Origin: Candidatus Heimdallarchaeota archaeon
GTDB taxonomy: Archaea; Asgardarchaeota; Heimdallarchaeia; Heimdallarchaeales; Heimdallarchaeaceae
Assembly (NCBI GenBank): GCA_023270155.1
Contig: JAGLTB010000021.1
Location: 1 to 40,340 of the forward strand
Direction: 5' to 3'
Length of the DNA: 40,340 nucleotides
Below, piece after piece: positions 1 through 8,377 of the stretch. The first letter of the stretch is position 1. Every line of letters begins with the position of its first letter. The position numbers were made by a program, and so were the translations under genes. The notes under the pieces are model-generated. The model searched no databases, had not been told where the DNA came from, and saw nothing but the letters and a program-made list of their open reading frames with translations.

Positions 1-1
1 A

Positions 2-322
2 GCTAAGACAGCAGCTAAACCAAAAACCGAACCTAAAAAGGATACAACTCGACGATATAGTAACACAGCTGTCGAAACCCAAATCGTTGATGTAGAACAC
101 GTCATAAAACAGCTTGAGATATTGCAGCCAATGAGTGAAAGTATTAGAGATTATGTTATAATAGGGGATACTCTTTTTGTTGCACCAGAAAATCTCGAAA
201 AGCCTAATACTGAATCAAAAGTATCTCTTCCAGATGGATCATTTGTAGCAGATGATTATATTCCCAGATTATTTTTAGAAAATGGTAAAATTATCGCAAT
301 TGAATTATGGAGAGAATCTTAA
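2..322 (+). CDS. C-terminal end of an unrecognised protein (partial, runs in from left edge)
   Basis: The reading frame is open from the window edge (first whole codon at base 2) to a TAA at 320-322, giving 107 residues. The gene therefore starts outside the window, and the internal TTG and ATG codons near 122-131 need not be starts. The visible part opens with a low-complexity Ala/Lys/Pro/Thr linker of about 20 residues and ends in a compact predominantly beta-type segment (VIIGDTLFV, then SLPDGSFVADDYIPRLFL, then GKIIAIELW). I do not recognise the family. The stop codon overlaps the stop of the convergent GTPase gene on the other strand. The linker suggests a C-terminal accessory domain on a longer protein. 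Confidence 0.75.
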   Translation, partial: AKTAAKPKTEPKKDTTRRYSNTAVETQIVDVEHVIKQLEILQPMSESIRDYVIIGDTLFVAPENLEKPNTESKVSLPDGSFVADDYIPRLFLENGKIIAIELWRES

Positions 323-885
323 AGTTCTCTATTTTCCATTACTTTCTTTGCAATTATTGAATAGATATCTTCTACTCCTTCTCCCAATTTAGCTGAAGAT
401 TCTAAAACAGTAAAACCTTTTGCACCCCATTCTTTACTAGCTTCATCAAAAGAAACCAATCTTTCTTCTTCAAGATCAGTTTTATTTCCTACTATGATTA
501 TGGGTATATCAGGACACCTTTCCCTAACTTCATCAATCCAATTATTGAGGTGTTCGTAAGTTTCTTTTCGTGTAACATCGAAAACTACTACTGCACCATG
601 AGCACCAGTATAGTATCGTTTTCTTAAATTAACTAGTTTTTCTTGACCTACAGTATCAAACAATACAACTCTTAAATTAGTATCTTCGTCAAATTGGATG
701 TTTTTCGAGTGGAAGTCAACCCCAAGAGTAGGTAAATAGGAAGAAGAAAATCGATTTTGAGTGTATCTTAATGCTAAACTTGTTTTCCCTACACTATAAT
801 CGCCAATATTAAGGATTTTAATAATGTAAGTTACATTAGGGGTTAAGCTCATTAAGAGGATATTGCCTAAAGGATATTTGAGCAT
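319..885 (-). CDS. Rab/Ras-like small GTPase
   Basis: A 188-residue single-domain GTPase with all five G motifs: P-loop GDYSVGKTS (28-36), switch I Thr in LPTLGVD (about 53), DTVGQ with the catalytic Gln (77-81), NKTD (134-137) and ESSAK (162-166). These are characteristic of Rab/Ras-superfamily proteins, which are greatly expanded in Asgard archaea and act as GTP-controlled switches, usually in membrane or cytoskeletal processes. There is no C-terminal cysteine for prenylation, so any membrane attachment must be indirect. A TATA-like stretch at about 916-926 (minus strand) fits transcription starting just before the first ATG; an internal ATG at codon 12 (850-852) would also leave a complete domain. 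The gene converges on the preceding partial gene and shares its stop region. Confidence 0.93.
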   Translation of the reverse strand: MLKYPLGNILLMSLTPNVTYIIKILNIGDYSVGKTSLALRYTQNRFSSSYLPTLGVDFHSKNIQFDEDTNLRVVLFDTVGQEKLVNLRKRYYTGAHGAVVVFDVTRKETYEHLNNWIDEVRERCPDIPIIIVGNKTDLEEERLVSFDEASKEWGAKGFTVLESSAKLGEGVEDIYSIIAKKVMENREL

Positions 886-1026
886 TGTGATATTTTTCTA
901 TTACATGCAACTCAAATTTTAAAAATATTTCAACAAAAAAATCTGTCCAGCAGTTCTTTACATGAAAAGATTGATATTACATTTCTTAAATACTAAATAG
1001 AGAGAGCACTCACAGATTTGAGAGAA

Positions 1027-1737
1027 ATGGAAAAGATTTATACTGATTTGACTATTATCATTCCCACTTTAAACGAAGAAGAATCTATACCTATTATTCT
1101 CCAAAAAATTGATGAATGCGTATCTAAGACTAATATAATTATTGCAGATGATGGATCAACAGATAAAACAAAAGAACTTGTCGAATCTTTTGATGGAGGA
1201 ATTAATGTACTATTTTTAGATAGAAAAAAGAAGAAAATCCATGGTTTAACCATCAGTGTATTAGATGCAATAAAAAACTGTAGAACACCAATGTTTCTAG
1301 TAATGGATGGTGATCTTCAACACCCTCCTGACAAGATAGTAAACTTCTATGATGTTTTGAAGAAGGATTTTGACCTTGTTGGAGGTAGAAGAATCAAAGT
1401 ATTAGGGAAATGGCCTCTTCAGAGAAGATTAATGTCCATTATCGCATCTTTAGCAGGTAGAACTTCTTTATTTATTAGACGAAGAAATAGAGTAAAAGAT
1501 ATATTGTCTGGTTTTTTCGCTTCAAAGACAGAGTTATGGCAGAAACTGCTGGAGGAGAAAGAAGATGAATTCACATTGGAAGGATATAAAGTCCTTTTTG
1601 ATTTCTTGAAAATTTATCCTTCTAAATTAAAAATTAATCATGTGGATTATGTCTTTGGAATACGCGACTATGGAGAATCAAAAATTAGTGGAAAAGTTAT
1701 TTGGTTATATTTCAAATCTCTGTTTAAAAAAGCTTGA
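1027..1737 (+). CDS. Family 2 glycosyltransferase, dolichyl-phosphate mannose synthase (DPM1)-like
   Basis: A GT-A fold glycosyltransferase, cytoplasmic or peripheral to the membrane. The N-terminal TIIIPTLNEEESIP, the nucleotide-binding DDGSTD and the DGDLQHPP (DxD) segment are typical of polyprenyl-phosphate mannose/glucose synthases, which load a sugar from GDP or UDP onto a lipid phosphate for N-glycosylation or lipid decoration. Later EGYKVLFDFLK also matches this family. Unlike many archaeal relatives there is no C-terminal transmembrane region; the protein ends at about 236 residues, as in short DPM1 forms. I chose ATG at 1027 over an in-frame TTG three codons upstream (1018), because the domain starts normally from it. 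The exact sugar and lipid cannot be read from the sequence. Confidence 0.88.
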   Translation: MEKIYTDLTIIIPTLNEEESIPIILQKIDECVSKTNIIIADDGSTDKTKELVESFDGGINVLFLDRKKKKIHGLTISVLDAIKNCRTPMFLVMDGDLQHPPDKIVNFYDVLKKDFDLVGGRRIKVLGKWPLQRRLMSIIASLAGRTSLFIRRRNRVKDILSGFFASKTELWQKLLEEKEDEFTLEGYKVLFDFLKIYPSKLKINHVDYVFGIRDYGESKISGKVIWLYFKSLFKKA

Positions 1738-1756
1738 AACAAGGAAGATAGTGAGT

Positions 1757-2449
1757 TTAAACTCCTATTAGATGTTCTTTATAATCATACACCGTTTCCA
1801 AAAATTCTTGCATGAGTTCAGGATTCTTTATACCAGGTATTTTTTCAACACCTGAGGAAATATCAACAGCGTTTGGTGAAAGAGCTTTCGCTATTTTCCC
1901 AATATTAGAAGTTTTCAAACCTCCACCAACAATGAGTGGTTTGGTTACAATATTTTTGATTTTAAAGATGATGTTAATCAAATTCTCCTTCTTGCTCTTA
2001 GAATCCCAATTTAATCCTAATGGTAAATTAATGTTTATCGCGTGGACATAAGAATCTAGTATTTGTGCAGCTTTAATAGGATCTGAATCAAGAATATTCG
2101 ATTCCAAGGTTTCATTATCAATATGAATAGAACCAATTATCGGAATAGTTGATATTGATTGAACAGCAATAAGAGTTTTGACATCATTAAAGAATAAGCC
2201 ATTGATTTGAATCATATCCGGGTTGCAGATTTCCTGAATTTCGAATATCTCATCAATTGAAGATGGAACAATTTCTGCAATTGTTACACAGTTTTCCATA
2301 CTTGCGAAAATCCTTCTTGCATCGAATTTGCTTACAGCCCTAATTTCATTAATATCATCTATTATTGCTCCTATAGCAAATTCAGGGGAAACATCGACGG
2401 ACATAGCTGAATCAAAGTCAGTAACACCGGAAATTTTTGCAATCCACAC
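1757..2449 (-). CDS. Phosphoribosylanthranilate isomerase (TrpF)-like protein with Cys7 replaced by Ser
   Basis: A 230-residue TIM-barrel protein that follows the TrpF pattern from end to end: N-terminal AKISGVTDFDSA, LDSY (130-133), PLIVGGGL phosphate loop, and a C-terminal VDISSGVEKIPGIK. TrpF converts phosphoribosylanthranilate to CdRP in tryptophan synthesis using Cys7 as general base and an Asp as general acid. Here the Asp (D132 in LDSY) is kept, but residue 7 is Ser (codon TCC), the VQLHG strand reads IQING, and the SPR phosphate-binding segment after strand 2 is missing. No other trp gene is nearby. Start is GTG at 2449 with a GAGGT Shine-Dalgarno-like sequence upstream. It may be a poor or repurposed isomerase; family assignment is firm, activity is not. 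Confidence 0.8.
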   Translation of the reverse strand: MWIAKISGVTDFDSAMSVDVSPEFAIGAIIDDINEIRAVSKFDARRIFASMENCVTIAEIVPSSIDEIFEIQEICNPDMIQINGLFFNDVKTLIAVQSISTIPIIGSIHIDNETLESNILDSDPIKAAQILDSYVHAININLPLGLNWDSKSKKENLINIIFKIKNIVTKPLIVGGGLKTSNIGKIAKALSPNAVDISSGVEKIPGIKNPELMQEFLETVYDYKEHLIGV

Positions 2450-2616
2450 TCTTAGTTACCTCAAATTGTAATATTTGATAGGGTTTTAATATTTTCCCCA
2501 TGTAACTAAATTTGACATAACAGAATGATATCCCGAATGTATCTGCGACTTGACAAGCATAATTTCTGGATATTACAAAAGACCATATTCTATTACTCAC
2601 ACCTTATTTTGATTAC

Positions 2617-2949
2617 ATGACAACGAAGGATACGTTTCTCAGTTACAAATTGGAGAAAGCAATAGCTAGAATAAAGACTCACCATGGCTACAATGATTCT
2701 CCTCTATTTCTAGAGATATGTAACTGTCCAAGTAAAGGTGGTTCATTATATTATGATACTAAGAAAAGCTCCTATTTTGGAAAAGGTTCATGCAATAGAG
2801 GTCTTCTTTGTTCTAATATTCAAGTCGATAAACATCAAGTAAGAGTTCGCAAAGCAATACCTCTAGAATTAGCAAATATTTCATCTAATCAAGATAAAAT
2901 CTCACTCAAAAATCAAGATTTGAATATCTCTGCTAGAATTATTTCTTAA
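2617..2949 (+). CDS. Small hypothetical protein with four cysteines
   Basis: A 110-residue protein I do not recognise. The N-terminal half is probably helical; the centre holds four cysteines (C35, C37, C59, C65) in the contexts EICNCPSKGG and GSCNRGLLCSN, which could bind zinc or form a metal site. The rest is polar, ending in ISARIIS. It has an ATG start, lies alone between a minus-strand gene and GluRS, and has A+T-rich flanks with TATA-like sequences on both sides. Codon use looks like that of its neighbours, so I believe it is real, but no function can be assigned. Confidence 0.6.
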   Translation: MTTKDTFLSYKLEKAIARIKTHHGYNDSPLFLEICNCPSKGGSLYYDTKKSSYFGKGSCNRGLLCSNIQVDKHQVRVRKAIPLELANISSNQDKISLKNQDLNISARIIS

Positions 2950-3014
2950 AATTAGCTAAATTCCATAGCTTCTCCGTATATAGTGATTGTTTAAACTTAT
3001 AAAGAACAATCAAC

Positions 3015-3024
3015 TATTTAAGTA
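3015..3024 (+). promoter_or_regulatory. TATA-like element of the GluRS gene
   Basis: TATTTAAGTA lies centred about 27 bases before the ATG at 3046. This spacing fits an archaeal promoter giving a leaderless transcript; no clear Shine-Dalgarno sequence precedes the ATG. Confidence 0.5.
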
Positions 3025-3045
3025 CAAAATTTAACGAGTATTAGG

Positions 3046-4764
3046 ATGAGTAACGCTGACGAGATTCTTTACAAAGAAGCTCTAATTAACGCATTCAAAT
3101 ATGGATCAGCTGAAGTTAAGATTGTTTTTAAGAAGATTATGGCTAATTATCCTAATTTAAGAGAAAAATCGAAAGAATTATTCTCAAAACTAGAGAAGAT
3201 TGTCAAGGAAGTCAATTCATTTTCAGAGGAAAAAATAGCAGAAATTGTTGAAAACAAATTTCCAGAAGAAATCATTGTTGAGAAGAAAGAAAGAGTGGTT
3301 CTTCCAGATTTACCAAATGCTGTGGAAGGAAAAGTAGTAGTTCGTTACCCTCCTGAACCTTCTAAACATCCTCATATTGGTCAAATGCTTTCATTTTGTA
3401 TTAATCATCTTATTGCAGAAAAGTACAAAGGAAGGAGAGTTCTACGATTCGATGATACAAATCCAGAGAGGATAAAAGAAGAGTTTTACGAAGGTTTTCG
3501 TGAAGCAATTTCTTGGATGGAATTAAAAATCGATCAAGAAGTTTTAGCTTCTAACTATATGGATACTTATTATGAAAAAGCAGAAGGACTAATCAAGAAC
3601 GGTGATGCTTTTGTTTGTTCATGTGAAAGAGAAGCATTCTCAAAACTTAGAGCTGAAGGAAAATCTTGTCAGTGTAATTTGAACAATGCTACAGAGAAGA
3701 ACATAGACTTATTTGAACAAATGATGAAAGGGGAGTTTTCAGTGGGAGAAGCAGTTCTAAGATTAAGAGGAGACATGCAATCAGATAATTCAGCTTTAAG
3801 AGATCCTGTTTTATTACGGATATCAGAGTTTCCTCATGCAATTCAAGGAGATAAGTATCATATTTGGCCGATGTATGATTTTGAATCTCCAATAATGGAA
3901 GAGATTACAGGAGTAACACACATTTTCAGGAGTATTGAATTTGGAAAAATGAGAGAGGAACTCCAGTCTTTGATTTCAAAGAAACTAAATATAATTCCTC
4001 CAGAGTTTTATGAATATAGTAGATTCAACATAATCGGTGCTCCAACACAAGGACGAGTCATCAGAGAACTTGTTGAAGAGGGTGTAGTAAATGGGTGGGA
4101 TGATTATCGTTTAGTGACATATCAGGCATTAAAAAACAGAGGAATTCAACCACAAGTTTTTTCAGAGATTGTTGAAAGGGTAGGCATTACAAAATCCACT
4201 ACTAATATTGATTGGTCATTAATATTTTCTATCAACAGGAAGATAATTGAACCGAGATCAAAACACTACTTCTTTGTAGATGAACCGATCGAGATTGTTC
4301 TATTAAATCCAGAACCAGTTGAACTTGAAATTTCCTTACACCCATACAATAAGGATTTAGGAAAAAGAAAAGTCAAAGTAAATGAGACGTTGTATTTAAG
4401 TGGGACAGACAAAAAACTGCTTAAAGAAAATGAAATCCTCAGAATGAAAGATCTCTACAACATTAAAATTGTAAAAAAAATCAATGAAAAAAAATATGAA
4501 GCAGAAATTTTTGGAGATGAACTACTTCCTAAGATTCCTCGACTTCAATGGGTTTCTGAACCTGTGAAAATAGAGATTGTTAAACCAGAAATGTTATATT
4601 TAAATAATCGAATTAACAAAGATAGTCTAGAGTATATCACTGGCTTCGGTGAAAAGAGTATCTCCAACCTGAAGATAGGAGAAATAGTTCAACTTGAACG
4701 CTTTGGGTATACAAAAGTTAATAAGAAGAACGATAAAATAAAAATGAATTACATTCATGGATGA
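3046..4764 (+). CDS. gltX: Archaeal-type glutamyl-tRNA synthetase with altered HIGH and KMSKS motifs
   Basis: A 572-residue class I synthetase with the archaeal GluRS layout: helical N-terminal extension (1-90), Rossmann core, Cys-x-Cys...Cys-x-Cys zinc site (191-210), stem-contact region with GWDDYRL, and the two C-terminal beta-barrels that bind the anticodon, ending in FGEKSISNLKIGEIVQLERF. It should charge tRNA(Glu), probably also tRNA(Gln) in archaea that amidate Glu-tRNA(Gln). Two signatures are unusual: HIGH is HIGQ (110-113), and the KMSKS loop, usually SKR/SKSK in this class, reads GAPTQGRVIR (332-341) and so lacks the conserved lysine. The RGK(D/E)H stretch is FRSIEFGKM. HIGx variation is known in bacterial GluRS, but loss of the loop lysine is odd. 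It may be a divergent enzyme or a paralogue. Confidence 0.9.
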   Translation: MSNADEILYKEALINAFKYGSAEVKIVFKKIMANYPNLREKSKELFSKLEKIVKEVNSFSEEKIAEIVENKFPEEIIVEKKERVVLPDLPNAVEGKVVVRYPPEPSKHPHIGQMLSFCINHLIAEKYKGRRVLRFDDTNPERIKEEFYEGFREAISWMELKIDQEVLASNYMDTYYEKAEGLIKNGDAFVCSCEREAFSKLRAEGKSCQCNLNNATEKNIDLFEQMMKGEFSVGEAVLRLRGDMQSDNSALRDPVLLRISEFPHAIQGDKYHIWPMYDFESPIMEEITGVTHIFRSIEFGKMREELQSLISKKLNIIPPEFYEYSRFNIIGAPTQGRVIRELVEEGVVNGWDDYRLVTYQALKNRGIQPQVFSEIVERVGITKSTTNIDWSLIFSINRKIIEPRSKHYFFVDEPIEIVLLNPEPVELEISLHPYNKDLGKRKVKVNETLYLSGTDKKLLKENEILRMKDLYNIKIVKKINEKKYEAEIFGDELLPKIPRLQWVSEPVKIEIVKPEMLYLNNRINKDSLEYITGFGEKSISNLKIGEIVQLERFGYTKVNKKNDKIKMNYIHG

Positions 4765-4773
4765 TGCTAAATC

Positions 4774-5691
4774 ATGGAATATGGACTACTAATATTTCTA
4801 ATATTCATTGCCTTATCTCTTATAGTTGCAGCAAGAGCTGCTATTAAGAGCAAACAGAAAAAACAAGCTCCGAAGAAAAGATACAAGCCTTATCAACCAT
4901 ACGGGCAACAAGAATCCACAGTTCAAACTCCAGCAAGATCAGCAACTCCTAGACAAGCTTCTACACGACCAGGTCAATCAGATTCGAGAGCTGCTTATGC
5001 AAGTGCAGATGAATTTTTCAGAGCCGGGATGTATGATAGAGCAAAAGAAGAATACCTTAAGACTGGAAGAGTTTTTGGAGCAGCAAAATCTATAGCAGCT
5101 AAAGGTAGAGAATTTATCCCTGATTCATTACAAATTATCTCTAGGTATGCACCTGAAAGAGAAGAAGAAATGGTTAGAAATCTTTCTCGATATTTCTTTG
5201 ATAGTGGAGAAACCGAAATTTCTGCTTTGATTCTTTCCGAAAGTGGTTTAACAGGAGAAGCTGATGCTGTTTTAGCTACAATTGGAAAAACGATTGATGA
5301 TATTGCTCTGGGAGAGGTAGTGGAAGTATCTTCAATAGAACCGATTGTTTCAGAAGATGAATTGGTTGATACTCAAAAAAGTCTTGAGGAATTAGAAGTA
5401 ATTGCAGCTGAAGCTAAAGAGACAGAAGAGGGAGAAATAGTAATTAAAGAAAAGGAAAAGAAAGTAGTTGAAGTTAAACGAATAACTACACAACCACTAA
5501 AGATTGCTACTTCTGCTTTAGAGGATAGATGCAGTGTCTGTATGTCTCCTATCAAAGCAGGAGAAAGTTTTGTAAGATGCCCACACTGTGAAATCCCTTC
5601 GCACTATTCTCATATAGTTGAGTGGATAAAAGTCAAACCTCAATGTCCTAACTGCAGAAAGAAGTTAGTCTCAAAAATGTTTCAGGAATAG
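4774..5691 (+). CDS. Membrane-anchored RING-type zinc-finger protein
   Basis: A 305-residue protein with an N-terminal transmembrane helix (about 3-22), a basic, Pro/Gln/Ser-rich linker (25-75), a helical middle resembling TPR-type helices (ADEFFRAGMYDRAKEEYLKT, about 76-100), an acidic Glu/Lys-rich stretch (about 185-245) and a C-terminal zinc finger. The finger has eight ligands in RING order: C253, C256, C269, C272, H277, H280, C291, C294, with the hydrophobic VEWI that precedes the last CPNC as in RING-H2 domains. RING proteins act as ubiquitin E3 ligases or zinc-stabilised protein-binding modules; Asgard archaea encode ubiquitin-like pathways. No E1, E2 or ubiquitin gene is in this window. 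The gene follows GluRS by 9 bases and is probably co-transcribed. The ligase role is inference. Confidence 0.82.
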   Translation: MEYGLLIFLIFIALSLIVAARAAIKSKQKKQAPKKRYKPYQPYGQQESTVQTPARSATPRQASTRPGQSDSRAAYASADEFFRAGMYDRAKEEYLKTGRVFGAAKSIAAKGREFIPDSLQIISRYAPEREEEMVRNLSRYFFDSGETEISALILSESGLTGEADAVLATIGKTIDDIALGEVVEVSSIEPIVSEDELVDTQKSLEELEVIAAEAKETEEGEIVIKEKEKKVVEVKRITTQPLKIATSALEDRCSVCMSPIKAGESFVRCPHCEIPSHYSHIVEWIKVKPQCPNCRKKLVSKMFQE

Positions 5692-5728
5692 AGAAAAGAG
5701 TTAAAAACATATTTGCAATGAAAACCTC

Positions 5729-6205
5729 ATGGTATTCTTACCTCCTTTTTCAAAAGAGATTATTAAAGAGTATATTGATTTAGAAACTCAAACACAAATT
5801 GCAGGTTTTGATCTCTCAGTTAGAGAGATAATGCAATTACAAGATGGGGGAGTATTAGATTTTGATAATTCAAAAAGATTGATTCCACAGCATGAGCTGT
5901 TAGAAAAAGAGGACGATGCTTGGATGCTTAAACCAGGAGGGTATTTAGTAAGATATAATGAGATTGTTGAAGTTCCAAATGATGCAGTTGGAATTGTATT
6001 ACCACGATCAAGTCTAATGCGATGCGGTGCGACAATCTTCTCAGCTGTTTGGGATCCTGGATATAAGGGTAGAGGAGTAGGATTGATGGTTACTTATGCA
6101 GAAATAAAAATACATCAAAACACAAGAATTGCTCAAATAATGTTCATTAAAACATCAGAAAAAACAAAGAAAGGATATTCTGGGGATTATCAAAATGAAA
6201 GATAA
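5729..6205 (+). CDS. dut: dUTP diphosphatase / dCTP deaminase family protein (archaeal dUTPase-like)
   Basis: A 158-residue trimeric dUTPase-fold protein. It carries the family motifs in order: GFDLSVREI near residue 27, LPRSSL (motif 2), AVWDPGYKGRG (motif 3, with the Asp that holds the catalytic water), NTRIAQIMF (motif 4) and a C-terminal KKGYSGDYQNE (motif 5, which closes over the base). AVWDPGY instead of the deaminase-type TAGxIDPG favours dUTP hydrolysis to dUMP, which keeps uracil out of DNA and supplies thymidylate synthesis. The ATG at 5729 is about 25 bases after the TATA-like AGTTAAAAACA (5699-5709), so the transcript is probably leaderless. An out-of-frame ATG lies at 5718. A bifunctional dCTP deaminase/dUTPase cannot be fully excluded. 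Confidence 0.87.
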   Translation: MVFLPPFSKEIIKEYIDLETQTQIAGFDLSVREIMQLQDGGVLDFDNSKRLIPQHELLEKEDDAWMLKPGGYLVRYNEIVEVPNDAVGIVLPRSSLMRCGATIFSAVWDPGYKGRGVGLMVTYAEIKIHQNTRIAQIMFIKTSEKTKKGYSGDYQNER

Positions 6206-6251
6206 GAGGGAAATGTTAAAACTAATAGTTTTATCTACACAATACGCATTT

Positions 6252-6261
6252 TTTATATATT
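6252..6261 (+). promoter_or_regulatory. TATA element upstream of radA
   Basis: TTTATATATT, about 45 bases before the radA ATG at 6303, is the clearest TATA match in this interval. It would place the transcript start near 6282 with a leader of about 20 bases. Confidence 0.5.
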
Positions 6262-6302
6262 AAAATCTAAATAGTGAAATAGCAGATAAAGAAAGTGAGA
6301 AT

Positions 6303-7409
6303 ATGTCAAAGAAAGCTGATCCACCTAAAAGCACTAAACAAGCTACTTCAAAAACTCCTGCTGAAAAGAAAAAACCAAAAGAAGCAGAAGATTGGATAGC
6401 AGAAATTATTCCAAAGAAGAAGAAACCAAGCGTTCAGAAATTAAATGATGATGATCTAAGTGATGTAATTGTTAATAAAATTCCAGGAATCGGACCTGCG
6501 GTTTCAGAAAAACTCATGTCTGCAGGTTACATAACCTTAGCAGCTGTTGCACATGCATCTCCTTACGAACTAGTAGAACATTGTGAAATAGGAGAACAAA
6601 CTGCAAAACGACTAATTACGGCAGCTAGAAGTCAAATTGGAGTAGGTTTCAAAACTGCAAAAACATTGCTTGAGAGTAGACAGAAGCTTCAAATGATACC
6701 AACAGGAAGCAAGGCTCTTGATACACTACTAAAAGGAGGGATTGAGACCAGCTCTTTGACAGAAATATCGGGAGAATTTCGAACTGGGAAAACACAAATC
6801 TGCTTCCAATTGTGTGTAATAACAGCTATGGAAAAGAAAAACGGTGGATTAGATTCAGGAGTTATTTTCATTGATACAGAAGGGACTTTTCGACCTGAAA
6901 GAATAGTTCAAATCTGCAATAGATTCGGAGCAAATCCAGATGATGTCTTGAGTAGAATTCACGTAGGAAGAGCTTACAATTCCGATCATCAAATGGTCTT
7001 AGTTCTAGAAAGTCCAAGACTGATAAAAGAGAAAAATGTTAAATTAATGATTATTGATTCATTAACCAGTCATTTTAGAGCAGAATTTACAGGTCGAGGA
7101 GCTCTTCTAGAAAGACAACAGAAACTCAATAAATACTTACATCAATTGCTCAGACTTGGTGAAGTTTATGATATAGCAATCGTTGCAACGAATCAAGTAT
7201 TATCAAAACCAGATGTACTCTACGGTGAAACTATTTTCCCAATAGGAGGGCATATTGTAGCACATTCTTGTACGACTAGAATCTTCTTAAGAAAAGGAAA
7301 GGGAGATAAAAGAATAGCAAGAGTGATAGATAGTCCCCACATCCCTGAAATTGAAACCGTCTTTAGTATAACTGAAGATGGGATAGTTGACATTGAAGAT
7401 TCCGGCTAG
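6303..7409 (+). CDS. radA: DNA repair and recombination protein RadA
   Basis: The archaeal RecA/Rad51 orthologue, which forms ATP-dependent filaments on single-stranded DNA and drives strand exchange. Residues 1-48 are a lysine-rich extension not found in short RadA proteins. Residues 52-108 are the N-terminal helix-hairpin-helix domain ([17 protein letters not shown]...ASPYELVE), followed by the FxxA-type polymerisation motif in GFKTAK (115-120). The ATPase core has Walker A GEFRTGKT (157-164), [10 protein letters not shown] (191-200), Walker B LMIID (248-252), the L2-region ATNQV, and a C-terminal ATP-cap-like IVDSPH-type segment (IDSPHIPE). At 368 residues it is full length. It is followed after 69 bases by a coiled-coil gene that seems to have its own promoter. 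Confidence 0.97.
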   Translation: MSKKADPPKSTKQATSKTPAEKKKPKEAEDWIAEIIPKKKKPSVQKLNDDDLSDVIVNKIPGIGPAVSEKLMSAGYITLAAVAHASPYELVEHCEIGEQTAKRLITAARSQIGVGFKTAKTLLESRQKLQMIPTGSKALDTLLKGGIETSSLTEISGEFRTGKTQICFQLCVITAMEKKNGGLDSGVIFIDTEGTFRPERIVQICNRFGANPDDVLSRIHVGRAYNSDHQMVLVLESPRLIKEKNVKLMIIDSLTSHFRAEFTGRGALLERQQKLNKYLHQLLRLGEVYDIAIVATNQVLSKPDVLYGETIFPIGGHIVAHSCTTRIFLRKGKGDKRIARVIDSPHIPEIETVFSITEDGIVDIEDSG

Positions 7410-7478
7410 GAATGTAACAACATTTAAGTAAGACGTTTAACAATCTGTCAGATAAGAAATTTAATCTTGTAAAAAATA

Positions 7479-8270
7479 TTGGTGATAGATTTGTCAAGTG
7501 AAGGCATATCAGTTAGTGACGCTATAAAAATTACTGAATTAGAGAACCAAGTGCAAATTCTTCAAAACAAAGTTGAAGAGCTTGAAAATATCAAGAAGGA
7601 ATTGGAAGAAAAGAGCAATAATCTAGATCAAGAACTCAATGATTTAAAAGAAAGATCTGCTGCTTTGAATGAAATTGAAAGTGCAAAAGCTAATCTTGAA
7701 ACTGAAGTGGAAAATTTAAAACAAGAGAATTCTCAACTTCAAGAAGAAAGAGAGAACTTAAACAATGAGATTCAAGAGCTCAAGAATGATACAATGAGAA
7801 AGGATACTGAAATCTCAAATGTCAAGAGGGAATTTGAAACCAAAAGCGAAGGTATTCAAGAAAAGGAACATACCATTGAGAAGCAGAAAGAAAATATAGC
7901 TGAAATGGAGAGTATAAAAACAGAGCTTGAAGCACAAGTTGAACAACTTAGAGATGAGAAAGCAACTATCGAAAACAAATACAATGAGCTTTTAACGGAT
8001 TCTTCTAGGTTGGAACAAATTAAAGCTGATTTAAGAATAAAAGAAGAAGCTCTTAGGAGATTCCAAATCATCGCTGAATCTGATCCATCTTACAGCTGGC
8101 TTTCGACTCTAGAACAATATAAAGTTATAGAGCTAAAGAGATTAGCTATGTCTACTGGATCATCAACACATGCTATTCTAAAATATGTAAGATTGCTTGA
8201 ACGAGCAGGTCTTGTAGATATAGAAATGCATGGGAAAGACGATCCAAATCCAACTATAAAGCTAAAATAA
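7479..8270 (+). CDS. Coiled-coil protein with C-terminal winged-helix domain
   Basis: A 263-residue protein. Residues about 15-205 form an almost continuous coiled coil with strong Leu/Ile heptads and many Glu, Lys and Asn residues. The last 60 residues (SYSWLSTLEQYKVIELKRLA...ILKYVRLLERAGLVDIEMHG) look like a winged helix: three helices followed by a hairpin, as in archaeal transcription factors. The protein could be a DNA-binding rod or tether. No ATG occurs at the N terminus; TTG 7479, GTG 7482 and TTG 7491 are all possible starts, the last two equally plausible. It lies directly after radA on the same strand, but the TATA-like ATTTAAGTA near 7423 suggests separate transcription. The family is not recognised. 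Confidence 0.75.
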   Translation: MVIDLSSEGISVSDAIKITELENQVQILQNKVEELENIKKELEEKSNNLDQELNDLKERSAALNEIESAKANLETEVENLKQENSQLQEERENLNNEIQELKNDTMRKDTEISNVKREFETKSEGIQEKEHTIEKQKENIAEMESIKTELEAQVEQLRDEKATIENKYNELLTDSSRLEQIKADLRIKEEALRRFQIIAESDPSYSWLSTLEQYKVIELKRLAMSTGSSTHAILKYVRLLERAGLVDIEMHGKDDPNPTIKLK

Positions 8271-8331
8271 TTTTTTTCTAATTTTCCTTTATTATTTTTT
8301 TAGTATCCTTTTTTTTGGTCTTGTTTTTTCA
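8271..8331 (+). terminator. Oligo-T terminator after the coiled-coil gene
   Basis: Directly after the stop codon come several T-runs (TTTTTTT, TTTTTTT and TTTTTTTT separated by a few bases), the form archaeal intrinsic terminators take. No stem-loop is present or needed. Confidence 0.6.
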
Positions 8332-8377
8332 CAACATTATTATTTTAAATTGTGGAATGATAATTACAGTGAACAAA

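Noticed and set aside
2418-2600. 60-codon minus-strand frame before the TrpF-like gene
   Set aside because: It overlaps the start of the TrpF-like gene in another frame and has no convincing composition; it covers the promoter region.
8315-8377. Longer form of the 54-residue protein
   Set aside because: The added residues are encoded by the T-rich terminator and TATA sequence; the ATG at 8378 fits the promoter spacing.
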